Assembly: GCA_009363875.1 (NCBI GenBank)
Contig: CM018680.1
Coordinates: 69,579,139 to 69,643,138 of the forward strand
Length of the DNA: 64,000 nt
From: Mikania micrantha
Taxonomy: Eukaryota; Streptophyta; Magnoliopsida; Asterales; Asteraceae
Direction of reading: 5' to 3'
Of the stretch, positions 34,551-45,407 are shown piece by piece (the stretch's first letter is position 1; each line of letters begins with the position of its first letter). A model generated the notes under the pieces. It saw nothing but the letters and a program-made list of their open reading frames with translations, was not told the DNA's origin and did not search any database. A program made the translations under genes and the position numbers.

Positions 34551-36849
34551 TGTAACAACCGAAAATTTAGAAATTTAATAGTAAACATACGAGATTTCGG
34601 TTACTGTTGAAACTGTGACGATTGCATACGGAAAATTCGGCATTTATGACATGAGCACATTTGGTCGTGCTTGAAATCCACGAGGATTTAGCAACTTTTG
34701 TTATTGGGGATTGATAGTATGTGAAAAATGATGAACGTGGGCGAAAACCGTGCGCAAAACGGAGTTCGTATGCTCCCGGAATCGCGAAAACAAGTTTAAA
34801 ACTCAAATGATGACGCTGGGTGACGTGGGGCGGTACGCCTGGCGCGACGCACCCAGTTGGGGCGATGCGCCCCATGTCCTATGTCGGCTAAAAGTTGTCT
34901 TAATCGATCAGAACGCTCCAGAACGTATTTTTTTTTCATCCATTCGACCTCCAGACGTTATTTCTTCCATCTTACACCTCTAATCTTCAAATCAAAGCTC
35001 TCTGAACATCCAGATCATCCCAGGAATCATATATACAAGTCCTGATCGCTGTTTTAACCGCAGAAATTCGTCAGATCAGGTAACGGTTCGTTTTAACCTT
35101 CTAGTTTGATTTTGATTGATTAGATCTTGATTTTGAACGTAATAAGATAGTTAGGACTGTTGATTATTGCCTAGATGATGGCTAGGATTGATTATAAATG
35201 AAGAACACGATGTTCTAACGGTTAAATCCTTGTTTGATCCGTTGTGATGCCCGGTTTGCATGAAATCACAACTATGATTATAATGGTTTAATCCATTTGA
35301 TTATAACAATCTAGGTGATTAGCTTGGTTAATCTTTGAAATACAAAGGTTAAATCTAAGTGTTTCAAACTAATCACAATCATGAACATACTCGTTGGAAC
35401 GATTATCTGATGTTTGTGATAACTGTCAGATTAGTATGTTAAACATGGTTATTAAACCTATTCTAAGACTATGTTGTGATATTTCATGATATCTGGGTAA
35501 TCAATGATAAGGATTGATTATTTCTAAGCCATTAATCTATTTAGGAACTGTTTTAGCATTATAATCAACAACATTAACTATTTGATGACTTTCAAGGCAA
35601 TGTCTTTGACATTGAACGTTCAGAAAGATCTAATCAGTAGGTTAAAACATAAATGACTTATTAAGTGTAAACTGATGCAGAATTATACTGTTAGTACCAG
35701 TTTACGAGAGATCTTGCTACAGCAAGACAACAGGTGAGTTCTTAAAGCCCTGTTTTAAATGTTTTATCATTTTGGGCTGATATGCATGTTATAAAGTTCT
35801 TTTATGAAAATGATTGTATGTATGTATAAAGTATTGTATGAGAGTGATTTTAACCTGATTATGGTCAGGTAAAACATGTTTACAGATAAAGAAAGTTTAC
35901 AGATAAAGAATGTTTATAGATAAAGAATGTTTTAAAGAAAAGAATGTTTTAAGTCTCAATTATGATTGAGAAGTAAATGATTTTTAAGAATCTCAGTTGA
36001 AATATAATGAATGTTTTAAAGTCTCAACTGCGGTTGAGAAAGAAATGATTTTCCAAAGGACTCAACTGAGGTTGAGTAGGAAATGAGGTTTTGCTGGCTG
36101 CGGTTGGGCAAAACTTGAACACTACGGTGAAAGGAGCCGTTTATGATTATGATGGTTTAAATGATTTAAACCATGTTATGATGTATGTTAAGAAGTCTTG
36201 TACCGGTATGAGCCGTCAATTTCGGTTGATGGTTAAAGAGTCCTGTGGAAACATAGGCCTGCCGACTGTGTGTCGCCAGTTCAGTTAAAGAAATCTTAGG
36301 CATGCTTGAGTTATCAGCTGCGCGTTGATAGTGTTAAAGAAATCTTATACATGTATGAGTTATCAGCTGCAAGTTGATAGTTTAAGAGCCTTGTGCTGCA
36401 CAAACCTATTTGACTTCAGGGTCAGCAGTTGACGGTGAAGTTCCTTCACTGTATGAATGATGTTATGATGATATGTATGTTATGTAATTATGTTACAATG
36501 TTATGTATGTTATGAAATTATGATATGAGAACAGGTTTGTTATGTAAAAGGATTTTCTAAGAAATGAATTTAGAACTCACCAGCATAAAGCTGACTTGTT
36601 TTACATGCATATCAGGTTGAATAGTTGAGAGAGGAGACCAGAAGGGCTCATGGCATACGTTGAAGACTACCCATGGCATAGAATGGCTATGTTATAAACC
36701 TAATAAAAATATGAACTATGTATTAATGTTTGTTTAGGTTTGTATAATATTATATGTAATCGCCTTAAATTCCGCTGCTATGGTAATGTAAATATGTTTT
36801 AAAGAATATGGGTTTGATGTTTGCCAACTGAGGGAGTCAGGGCCTCTCA
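34551..36849 (+). repeat. gypsy 3' LTR
   Basis: 2299 bp, same ends as the 5' LTR, followed by TSD CGATT. See the 5' LTR for the two single-base differences noticed. Confidence 0.95.
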
Positions 36850-37292
36850 CGATTAGACGATATTATAAATAGATATTATTTTATAACTTAAAGATAAAAC
36901 AATTAGACGATATGATATAGGTAAATTAACGTTAAACACGTACGTATACCTGATTTCAAAACAAAGTACAATTTTATAACATAATTACATTTTGGCCCGT
37001 TATTATTTTACAACTTACCAATTAAACATGATTACGTTAAAAGCTATCTTTTAACCATTTAAAACACTTTGACGATTACGATGTCACAAATAAGTTAAAC
37101 AGGTACGTATATCGGGCGTAAAAACAAAAGTTGTAAATTTTCAACTTTCCATATTACTCGTATAGGCCAATACTATTCGTATAGGGTTTTCAGCCGCCAG
37201 ACATCTTACTGACATATTCTGACATCTATACGGCCTGTATAGAACCAATTGGTGTTAACTGATCTGCAGGTGATGTCCAAATAACCGGCCCC
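36850..37292. other. MULE right end, noncoding
   Basis: Continuation of the degenerate repeat seen left of the gypsy element, then palindromic CGTATAGG words (37153, 37173) and CTATACGGCCTGTATAG (37227-37243) before the proposed terminus at 37292. Confidence 0.55.
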
Positions 37293-38284
37293 TAAACAAT
37301 ATGATGCATAAATAAACTCAAATACAAAACATTTCAACCTTAAAAGACGACCTTAGATATGTTATGACCACATATTTTTCTTAATTTCACTACTATAAAA
37401 TCAGCTTAATGTAACTTTAATATTTAAAAAAATATTGCATTAACTGAAGTTGCAACTTTTTTGGTACATAATGCCACTTTTGTTTTTCCAAATTCATCAT
37501 TTTTATATGCAACTCTTAAAAATATTGTATTAGGCTTGTTTTTTGTAGTGTTTATAATGGGTGGGGATATTTAGACATGCTAGAATATTAAGTTAACACC
37601 CATTATTATACGGGTCGTATAGGGTACAAACATACAATCTATCATACTGACAAAAATTCGAGCATCAAATATTGCACGTCACGTCTTAGCCTGTATGATC
37701 ATACAAAGATCGAGTTTTTTTTTTTACATTTTATACATCAATGTACTTATATCTATAACTTTTTGGTATTCTAGTGTGTTATTCTTTTTGTTTCTCTTAT
37801 GAAAGATCAGCATAAGGTTCCATGTTTGCTGAAAAAGCTCCTATCCCAAAATAACATTGTTAATGAATTGAATTGAATATCAAATTTGTAAAGTTGAAAG
37901 ACGATGCATTCGTTTGAATCGTTCGAACGTTTTTTTAAAAGTTTTAAAGGAATCTTATGTCTTGTTAATAATTCAAACGTATGCATAATTTAAAAGTTTA
38001 AATTTTCAATACAGCTCATACAACCTTGTATAACCCATATAACAACCGATCATTGTCCTAGATTGTTAGCTTATGTCAGGCTAGAAAAGTAATATGGGCC
38101 TAACTGACGTGTACGAATCGTATTGGATTTCAAATGTCAGAGAATGTTAGGAACAATGATGAATACAAACATAAAAGCCAGTAGAGTCATATCTTATATA
38201 CTATCGAACAAAATAATAACAATTAGCCACATGTCCTTCTCTGGTTTAACTACATGACACATGACAACAATTAATTGGCTTAAA
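37293..38284. other. AT-rich intergenic
   Basis: No ORF. Isolated CGTATAGG-type words at about 37605-37620 and 38105 lie outside the proposed MULE end, so that end could be underestimated. Confidence 0.4.
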
Positions 38285-38425
38285 ATCTAATAATGTCACA
38301 TGGCAGCTCATGGTCATTAAAAATATTTTTTATTTTAAAAATGCTTTTATTGCTATTAATCATCAACTGCATTTCTATTTGGAATCGTGTTAGGTCTCAT
38401 TCCTATTACTTTGGCATAATCAAAT

Positions 38426-38606
38426 TTATACTATATAATAAATAAAAGTTTTGGTATGCCACGTGTCAAAATTCTAGCCGCTTAAAAATTAATTTCCCGC
38501 CTCTCTCTTATAATAAATATTTCTATGTCATATTTTAATTAAATTTTGATTTTTTGCATCTTCTCACTTCTATTAAATATTAATCTATATTAATCTATAT
38601 ATATAT
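38426..38606 (+). mobile_element. Helitron 5' fragment
   Basis: TATACTATATAATAAATAAAAG, shared (in 20-base windows) with the Helitron at 49890, followed by GCCACGTGTCAAAATTCTAG. Cut by the (TA)n run and the element at 38620; the same fragment is at 49715-49888. Confidence 0.6.
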
Positions 38607-38619
38607 ATATATATATATA

Positions 38620-39914
38620 GGGAAGGGTATAAAAAATAACCCTCATCTTTTGCTACAACTATATAACCCATTTCAACCAATCATTAATTTACACATAAGC
38701 TTTTCATTAAAATATTAAAAAGGGCATCCTAGTCATTTTACCTTTATAAGTTTTTCCCCCATCTTTTTTAAACATTAATAACTTTTTTATAATATATTAT
38801 TTTTTTAAAAAAATTGCACCATTATATTCGTCTCATTTTTCTCTTTAATTCCGTTATAGTCTCGACTAATTTTTTTTACTTTTTTTAGATGTCCTATATT
38901 TACATCATTGTAACGAGCTTAAATATAACAAATTTAATTGAAACTTTTTTTAAAAATGATAAATTACAGTGATGTAATTTACATTGACGTAATTTATCGT
39001 GATGTAATTTACATTGACGTAAAATTTGGTTTCGGTTTTTTCGGTTAATTTGGTTCCGGTTCGGTTTTTTCGGTTAATTCGGTTTCGGTTCGGTTTTTTC
39101 GGTTAATTCGGTTTCGGTTCGGTTTTTTTTTGGTTTTTTGCTCATCCCTAATTTGTAACGAGCCTAAATACAATGATAAATTACATCACTATAATTATCA
39201 TTGTTAGAGAAAAAAAATCAAAATAATGTGTTATATTACATCACTGTAATTTATCATTGTAATTATCATTGTTAGAGAAAAAGTAAAATAATGTGTTATA
39301 TTAATTACATCACTGTAATTTATCATTGTTAGAAAAAAATTTAAAATAATGTGTTATATTTATGCTCGTTATATCGATGTTAATAATGGGCAATAAGAAA
39401 AAAAATTAAAAAAAACTAGTCAACATTATAACGGAAATTAAAGAGAAAATTACATCACTGTAAATAATGTGTTACGTCACCGTTAATTATGTCATTGTAA
39501 ATTACTTCATTTTGTGTTACATTACTTCATTTTGTGTTACATTACTGTAATTTACCATTGTTAGAAAAATTTCTAATTAATTTGCTATCGTTAAGCTCGT
39601 TACAATGATGTAAATACATGACATCAAAAAAATAAAAAAAAAACTGGTCGAGACTATAACGAAATTAAAGAGAAAAATGAGACGAGTATAATGGTGCAAT
39701 TTTTTTAAAAAATAATATAGTATAAAAAAGTTATGAATGTTTAAAAAAAAAGGGGGTAAACTTTATATAAATAACAAATGTCCTAAATGCCCTTCATACT
39801 AAAGACAAAAGAATTGACACGTGTCACGATCCTATACATTTACCTTTTTCAAGTAACCATTGGATGATGGTTAATGAGTTGTAACAAAAGATGAGGGTTA
39901 TCAAAAATTCCATG

Positions 39915-39917
<3 letters not shown>
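38620..39917. mobile_element. 1.3-kb element with ~60-bp inverted ends inserted in (TA)n
   Basis: Left GGGAAGGGTATAAAAAATAA then CCCTCATCTTTTGCTACAAC; right GTTGTAACAAAAGATGAGGG then TTATC...CATGCCC, both directly abutting TATATA. The interior is noncoding, with repeated TTACATCACTGTAATTTATC words and a CGGTTCGGTTTTTTCGGTTAA tandem (39025-39145, ending GCTCATCCCTA). A related piece lies at 51864-52600. No transposase; non-autonomous. Confidence 0.75.
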
Positions 39918-39968
<51 letters not shown>

Positions 39969-40174
39969 TTTATCTTTTATACTTAATAAATCAAAATAAT
40001 TAGAGGACACATGTCATAACTCTAGATCATCCTCACACTAATTTTCCCGCTTCTCTCTCCTAATAAATACATAACTTTAATAAATACTAATTATATAATT
40101 ATATATTCATTATACCCTTTTTAATTAAAAAAAGTTCTTAATATTGAAAAAATATATTACATAATAGTATTAAA
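39918..40174. other. (TA)n run and Helitron-like debris
   Basis: TA dinucleotide run 39919-39966, then a diverged copy of the Helitron 5' region (ATAATTAGAGGACACATGTCA, CCCGCTTCTCTCTCC). Confidence 0.5.
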
Positions 40175-40634
40175 CAATGTTTTAAAAACCGGTATTTTAG
40201 GTGTACCGGATTTGGCTCAAAAATGGTTCAACCGGTTGAACCGGGTTGTACCGGATGGTTCAACCGGACACACTAATAACCATATAATTCTATATAAATA
40301 CAACTTATACTCAAATAAGTTTTCAAAACGTATACAAATTCATCCAAAAACAATTCAAAAAGTACTTAAACTCATCCAAAACAATCTAAAAGTATTCAAA
40401 TTCTAATAAATTTTTTTTATATAAAAGTGCATAATAGGATTATGACATTGGCGTGTTAAACATATCGAGTTCATGATCGCTTAAAACCCGAAAATTGCTT
40501 AAAACCCGAAATTTTGTGTTTTTCTGAAACCGGAAATACCGGATTAAACCGGCGGCACAATCAATCGCAGAAACCTGCATAATACCGGAGTGTTTCGTAC
40601 CGGTTTAGTAACCGGCAACCGTTTAAAAACATTG
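40175..40634. mobile_element. hAT-type MITE with 8-bp TSD GTATTAAA
   Basis: Exact duplication GTATTAAA at 40167-40174 and 40635-40642. Ends CAATGTTTTAAAAACCGGT and ACCGTTTAAAAACATTG are inverted repeats. Interior rich in ACCGGTTGAACCGG words. Confidence 0.85.
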
Positions 40635-41040
40635 GTATTAAATACTAATTATATTATAGATACCTTTTATAATTCAAAAGGATTTCTTAATATGATAAAA
40701 ATATTAAAAAGCACACTTTCAAAAAATCAAATTATAATAATATATTAAAATTTTCCAATAATCTATAACGCATAAAATCTTTTAATAATTTATAAGTCGT
40801 TATTATTAACTATTTTTTTTTTCTTTATCAACTTGTGTAATAACAACTAACATACTATAATTTTGTAAAAAATGTCATTTTTAAAAATAACTGTTTTTAA
40901 AATGAAATGTTTAAAAACCAAACTTTGGAAAAAGAATTTTTTAAAATACTTATTAATTTTTATGTGATGTTGATCATATTTTAAATGAAAAAGTCATTTA
41001 CAGTTTTTAAATTTATATTATTATGTAATACTTATTAATT

Positions 41041-41078
41041 TTTATTCAATTCGTGTAGTGCACGGGATACTAACCTAC
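41041..41078 (+). other. Helitron-like 3' hairpin end
   Basis: ATTCGTGTAGTGCACGGGATACTAACCTA: a short CGTG/CACG hairpin and a CCTA end, abutting the next Helitron. Confidence 0.4.
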
Positions 41079-42074
41079 TATATAATAAATAAAGGTTTTG
41101 CTATGCCATGTGTCAAAATTCTAGGCCCCTTAAAAATTATTTTTCCGCCTCTCTCTCATAATAAATATTTATATGCCATATTTTAATTAAATTTTGATTT
41201 TTTTCATCTTTCTCTTATTAAATATTAATGATTTTATTTAACTTACTAAATTAATATTTATAAATTATGAATCAATTCTTTAAGTTTTTTATATATGTCC
41301 TTGAAGAATATATATCATGTTATTTTAAACAAATAATTTTAAATTTTAAATATTTAACATGTGTAAATGTGTAATACATCTATGCTTGATGATATATATA
41401 TATATATATATATAGGGTATGGTTAAAATGAAAACCACATCTCAATGAGAAAACCGCAAAAACCATGCAAAAATCACGTAAAAAAAACGTAATTTTTTTG
41501 AAATTTTTTTTACATGTTTGTAACACTATTGAACAAATTTTTATAAAAAAAAAACCAAAAAAGCGCCGACCAAATATTTAAAAAAAAAATATTTTATAAA
41601 CCCACGTAAAACCTACGTAACAAAACGTAAAATTTTTGTTTTTTAGTTTTGTTACGTAGGTTTTACGTGGGTTTATAAAATATTTTTTTTAAAAATATTT
41701 GCTCGGCACTTTTCTGGTTTTTTTAATAAAAATGTGTCCAATAGTGTTACAAACATGTAAAAAAATTTTCAAAAAAAATACGTTCGTTTTACGTGATTTT
41801 TGAATGGTTTTCGCGGTTTTCTCATTGAGATGTGGTTTTCATTTTATCTTTTTCCTATATATATATCTATTAAGAACAATTTTTTATAGTTTTTTTATTT
41901 TTAAAGTTTTTCTATATAAAAAAGGTATAATTAATATTATTAGTTTTAATATAATCATGTAAATTTAAAAGATGTAATAAAAATATTTTAATTATGTAAA
42001 TTTATGAAGACATAATTAAAAAATTACATTATTTTGTTTCGCAAAACCATGTAATACACGAGACTATAAACTAG
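41079..42074 (+). mobile_element. Helitron (non-autonomous), copy A, carrying a palindromic MITE
   Basis: Same body as the Helitron at 49890-50449, ending in hairpin CATGTAATACACG then ...AAACTAG followed by T. The 5' TC is replaced by the end of another Helitron. A 441-bp palindrome sits in its (TA)n run. Confidence 0.75.
41415..41855. mobile_element. second copy of the near-perfect palindromic element
   Basis: Ends GGGTATGGTTAAAATG and CATTTTATCTTTTTCC in TATATA. The arms are inverse complements, and the sequence matches the intronic element at 12074-12508. The Helitron at 49890 has a plain TA run at this place (50214-50240), which is the empty site. Confidence 0.88.
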
Positions 42075-42402
42075 TTTATGATGATATATGAAATGAATAC
42101 CTTACACATATTAATTTATTTATTTATTTTAAGGGTGGCAAGTAGAAGAATCGCTATCAAAAGTTGGTTGTTTTCGAAAGATTTCGTTTCATTCATAGCT
42201 AGTTTTATGTTTCATTGTCCAATGTTAAAAGTAGATATGAATTTAAATTATAAATTCTTGATAAAGACGAAAAAGTTACAAACAAAACATCAAATGTTAT
42301 ACATGAAAATGTTTAGATATTTGTAATATAAATTTTCTTTTCATAAATTGTCAAACACTTTATTCATTTGCATATATTGATTCTCTAATGTTTATATTGT
42401 AA

Positions 42403-44144
42403 GACTATCCACAGCGGTCACCCCACTGAAAACTCTTCCCCACTGAAATTTCATGCCACGTCATCACCCCACTGAAATCCTTTAACACCCACAATGGTCA
42501 CCCCACTGAAAACTCTTCCCCACTATTCCACGTCATCAACAATTAAAATTAAAAAAAAAAAACATTACTCTAATTTAAAAATAATTCAATATTTTACAAA
42601 AAAAAAGACACATTACATTAAAAAAACAATAACATATTAAAAATATTCTAGACGGCTTAGATGCTACGAACGACAATATCGGTTCGAACCCTTTCGATAT
42701 GTTCGACCAAATCGGCTTTTAACGACTCGTGAATGCTTTTGTTTCGCAACGCCAAAATTTGGTTATCTCTACGCGGGTCATCAATGTCAAAAGGAGATGG
42801 CGGTTCGTCTTCATGGGGAACAAACGGGCTAATCGAGTTGCCCTCACATTCAAGTATCATATTGTGTATTATGATACATGCATACATAACGGATCTAATT
42901 TTTTTAGGATGCCATGCTCTAGCCGGATTTTTTATAATTTGAAATCTTTTTTTAAGAACACCAAACGCCCGTTCAATGTCCTTCCTTGCACCCTCTTGTG
43001 CTACTTGAAACCTTTTCCGTTTAAAGGTTGTTGGACATGTTATTGTTTGCATAAAAACCGGCCATTCTGGGTAAATCCCGTCAGCAAGATAATAACCGTG
43101 AGCGTACTCGTTATCGTTACAAAAAAACGATGATTGTGGAAACACACCGTTTTCCATATCATTGAGTAACGGCGACGAGTTTAGAACGTTTAGGTCGTTA
43201 TTCGCACCAGGCATGCCAAAATATGCATGCCAGATCCATAAATCCTGTGAACAAACTGCTTCAAGAATAATCGAGGGGCATCCGTGATCGCCTCTCATAA
43301 ATTGTCCTCTCCATGCAACCGGACAATTTTCCCAATCCCAGTGCATACAATCAATACTACCAAGCATACCGGGAAACCCATGATAATTTTCATGGTGTTC
43401 GTACAAATTCATAACATCATTATAATTTGGTTTGCGCAAATATTTAGGACCATAGAGTCGACGGATATTCTTACAGAAATTATAAAGGCACTCTCTGGAA
43501 GTGCTGTCTGACATCTGTAAATAGTCGTCCATTAAGTCTCCCGTACTCCCGTAAGCCAATTGTCGAATAGCCGACGTACACTTTTGTAACGGTGTGAATC
43601 CTCGCTTGCCGCGAGCATCCCATTTCAGTTGAAAATAAGTATCTGCAACTTCCAGATCGTTCACGATACGTTCAAATAGAGGTCGTTGCATCCGGAAACG
43701 CCTCTTGAACAACTTCTCATTATACAACGGTTCGGGCCCAAAATAATGACGCATCAACAGATCATGCCCAGCTTCCCTGTCTCGATTAATCTGAATTCTT
43801 CTAATTATAGGCCGAGGAATCTGAGAAGCGTTTTCTTGAGCCATGGTAGACAAAGCCGCGATAAGAAGATCAGTACCCTCGCTATCAGAAGATGAGAACA
43901 CCGTAGAGAATGATGACATTTTTATAAAAAAATGTATAAAAATTAAGAGAGTTTTGGATGAAATTGAGTGTGTAAAATGGTTGAAATGAGTGATTTATAT
44001 AAAGATTGATTTTATTATAATTTTTTTTTATTGTTCAACGGCTAAAATAAGGGGGCCCACCCATTTAAAATGGACCAATGAGGTTTTGACACCGCGGCGG
44101 GGGTCATGCCCGCGTGCCCAACGGGGTACCCACTGCGTGTGGTC
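42403..44144. mobile_element. PIF/Harbinger transposon with TSD TAA
   Basis: 1742 bp. TAA at 42400-42402 and 44145-44147. Imperfect ends GACTATCCACAGCGGTCACC and, inverse, GACCACACGCAGTGGGTACC. Subterminal direct repeats ACCCCACTGAAAACTCTTCC and CCACGTCATCA lie at the left. It carries one intact transposase gene but no Myb/SANT-type second ORF, which autonomous PIF/Harbinger elements normally need. Absent from copy B. Confidence 0.9.
42657..43919 (-). CDS. Harbinger-type transposase (HARBI1/ALP1-like nuclease), 420 aa, intact
   Basis: ATG at 43919-43917 (MSSFSTVFSSSDSEG) to TAG at 42657-42659, no interruptions; length is normal for plant PIF/Harbinger DDE nucleases. The N-terminal helical region runs about 60-150 (LFKRRFRMQRPLFERIV, CTSAIRQLAYG). 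DDE catalytic set: Asp in GMLGSIDCMHW (near 190), Asp in YYLADGIYPEW (near 277), Glu in KDIERAFGVLKKRF (near 317). The conserved CIIIHNMI follows. By family knowledge this DNA nuclease cuts and inserts at TWA sites and works with a Myb-like partner, not encoded here. It could alternatively be a domesticated gene, but the TAA duplication and end repeats show a real transposon. Confidence 0.92.
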   Translation of the reverse strand: MSSFSTVFSSSDSEGTDLLIAALSTMAQENASQIPRPIIRRIQINRDREAGHDLLMRHYFGPEPLYNEKLFKRRFRMQRPLFERIVNDLEVADTYFQLKWDARGKRGFTPLQKCTSAIRQLAYGSTGDLMDDYLQMSDSTSRECLYNFCKNIRRLYGPKYLRKPNYNDVMNLYEHHENYHGFPGMLGSIDCMHWDWENCPVAWRGQFMRGDHGCPSIILEAVCSQDLWIWHAYFGMPGANNDLNVLNSSPLLNDMENGVFPQSSFFCNDNEYAHGYYLADGIYPEWPVFMQTITCPTTFKRKRFQVAQEGARKDIERAFGVLKKRFQIIKNPARAWHPKKIRSVMYACIIIHNMILECEGNSISPFVPHEDEPPSPFDIDDPRRDNQILALRNKSIHESLKADLVEHIERVRTDIVVRSI

Positions 44145-44151
44145 TAATAGA

Positions 44152-44275
44152 CTAGGGATTTGAACCCCCAACGGGGTACCCCTCAAAGACCCCTATTTCG
44201 CCTTGAGAGGGATTTGAACCCATGACCTTCCATTTGAAAAGCCATGGAGGTACCACTAGGGCAAAGCCCCTTTTG
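44152..44275 (-). mobile_element. tRNA-derived SINE-like sequence, minus strand
   Basis: On the minus strand: TTTGCCCTAGTGGTACC (box A-like) and, 45 bases on, ATGGGTTCAAATCCC (box B). A second GGGTTCAAATCC lies nearer its 3' side. Absent from copy B between the matching flanks. CCAACGGGGTACCC occurs both here and in the end of the Harbinger element next to it. Confidence 0.5.
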
Positions 44276-44280
44276 GTAAA

Positions 44281-45061
44281 AAAAATAAATTAAATAACAG
44301 GTCAGTTTTCAGAAAAAAGGTTGTTGACATGTCTCAATGTCAAGTCATACATCTCTCCCCTTAATTTCTCTGTCACATTAATTACGTCTTCTTCCATTCA
44401 ACCTCAGCTCCCTCGTCGGACTACCATTAGACCGGCCGGTATGCCCCTTTACCGGGCGTTGGAGGTGCGTGGCACACCGCCCTCTAGGGGCGTGAGAGGG
44501 GCGTGGAGGTGGGGCGTGGGAGGATTCACGGCGTGAGGAGTGCTTCCTATCTCTTTCTCTCACAGACACACACATATTTCTCTCACAGACACACATGTAT
44601 ATATATAAAGGAATGATGACGTGGAGTGAGTGGGTAATGGGGCATTTTCACCAAAATGGTAGGGTGAGTGGTTGTGATGAGTGCTTATGTGGCGCCTACG
44701 TGGCGCATACGTGGAGTGATTGGGTCATGTGGCATACCCAATAGTCTTACCTCCGGCTCCGGCCATCAAAGGTCGCCATCATCCTCGTAACTATCAAAAA
44801 CCCAAAATCGGCGGTGTGTTATATTATCGTTGCTTCTTCTTCATCAACGGCAGAAGGGTTTCCAATTACATTAACAATCTCTCACCGACAACGATCGACC
44901 TCACCTCAGAGCCACCACATGCAAGTATGCGACGGTAGTTTCTGGCGGTGCCGGTTTGAGTAATTCCTTAATGATATACATTTAAGGGATCGTAAAGAAC
45001 AACCGAGTAAACCTAATAAGTCAAATTTAATGGTTTAAAAATTACATTTTTAATAAGATGA
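44281..45061 (+). repeat. GC-richer segment shared by both duplicate copies (copy A)
   Basis: Matches 50995-51690: CAGGTCAGTTTTCAG, CAACCTCAGCTCCCTCG, GCCATCATCCTCGTAACT, CTCACCGACAACGAT. It looks like former genic sequence, but no ORF of more than 70 codons is shared between the copies and I recognise no domain. Confidence 0.6.
44430..44746. mobile_element. 317-bp MITE with TSD TTA (PIF/Harbinger-type), copy A only
   Basis: TTA at 44427-44429 and 44747-44749; ends GACCGGCCGGTATGCC and GGCATACCCAATAGTC. Copy B at 51368-51370 has the single TTA, the exact empty site. Contains repeated words TGGCGCCTACG / TGGCGCATACG near its right end. It may use the transposase at 42657. Confidence 0.88.
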
Positions 45062-45250
45062 AGTATAATTGGGCTTATAGCCTAGTGATACTTCTTGAGC
45101 ACCAGCAATGAGAGGTCTTGAGTTCGAGTCTCGCCTATAAAAAAAAATGTTCTGGGTGAGCTAGGCGGTTTTTCCTCGGTATGAGTTTCTTCCTAAATGG
45201 TGTGGTGATTCCTCGATTTGGCACTCGCCAACGCCCGGCTTTAAATGTTT
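45062..45250 (+). mobile_element. tRNA-derived SINE between 50-bp direct repeats, copy A only
   Basis: Head GGGCTTATAGCCTAGTGA (box A-like) and GAGTTCGAGTCTCGCC (box B), then A run at 45141-45149 and a ~100-base tail. Flanked by 45012-45061 and 45251-45300, 50-base repeats differing at three positions. Copy B has one such unit, so the insertion duplicated its target. Confidence 0.75.
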
Positions 45251-45407
45251 CCTAATAAGTGAAATTTAATGGTTTAAAAATTATATTTTTAATAAGATGA
45301 CGTCAAGTATACTAATTACTTTTTAATATAAAATGATATTTTCGTCACTTGTTTTAATATCATACTTCAAATTTAGTAAAAGAGTAAAAAGTATCACATT
45401 TTTTAAA

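Larger units (their letters stand above)
27317..36849 (+). mobile_element. Ty3-gypsy chromovirus (Tekay/Del-like), 9533 bp, young insertion
   Basis: Complete element with two 2299-bp LTRs and exact TSD CGATT (27312-27316 and 36850-36854). It has a tRNA-iMet primer site and a polypurine tract. Domain order is gag, protease, RT, RNase H, integrase, then a chromodomain-like tail. I could find only two single-base indels between the LTRs by eye, so the insertion is recent. It lies inside the MULE. One frameshift splits pol. Confidence 0.95.
21588..37292 (+). mobile_element. Mutator-like element (FAR1/OTU type), interrupted by a gypsy retrotransposon
   Basis: Proposed ends GGAGCTGTTAGGG (left) and, inverse-complemented, GGGGCCGGTTATTTGG (right). 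They share further words GACA(T)CACC, AACACCA and the CTATAC..CGTATAG palindrome in the same order. Flanks TAAACAATG (21579-21587) and TAAACAATA (37293-37301) would be a 9-bp TSD with one mismatch. Without the 9.5-kb gypsy insertion the element is about 6.2 kb. It carries a decayed transposase with an OTU-like domain and a second ORF on the same strand. Ends are my inference; the coding content is secure. Confidence 0.68.

Noticed and set aside
44209..44275. tRNA gene on the minus strand
   Set aside because: Boxes A and B are present but the acceptor arm does not pair and the sequence continues as a SINE body. The same applies to the heads at 17237, 45062 and 51230-51307.
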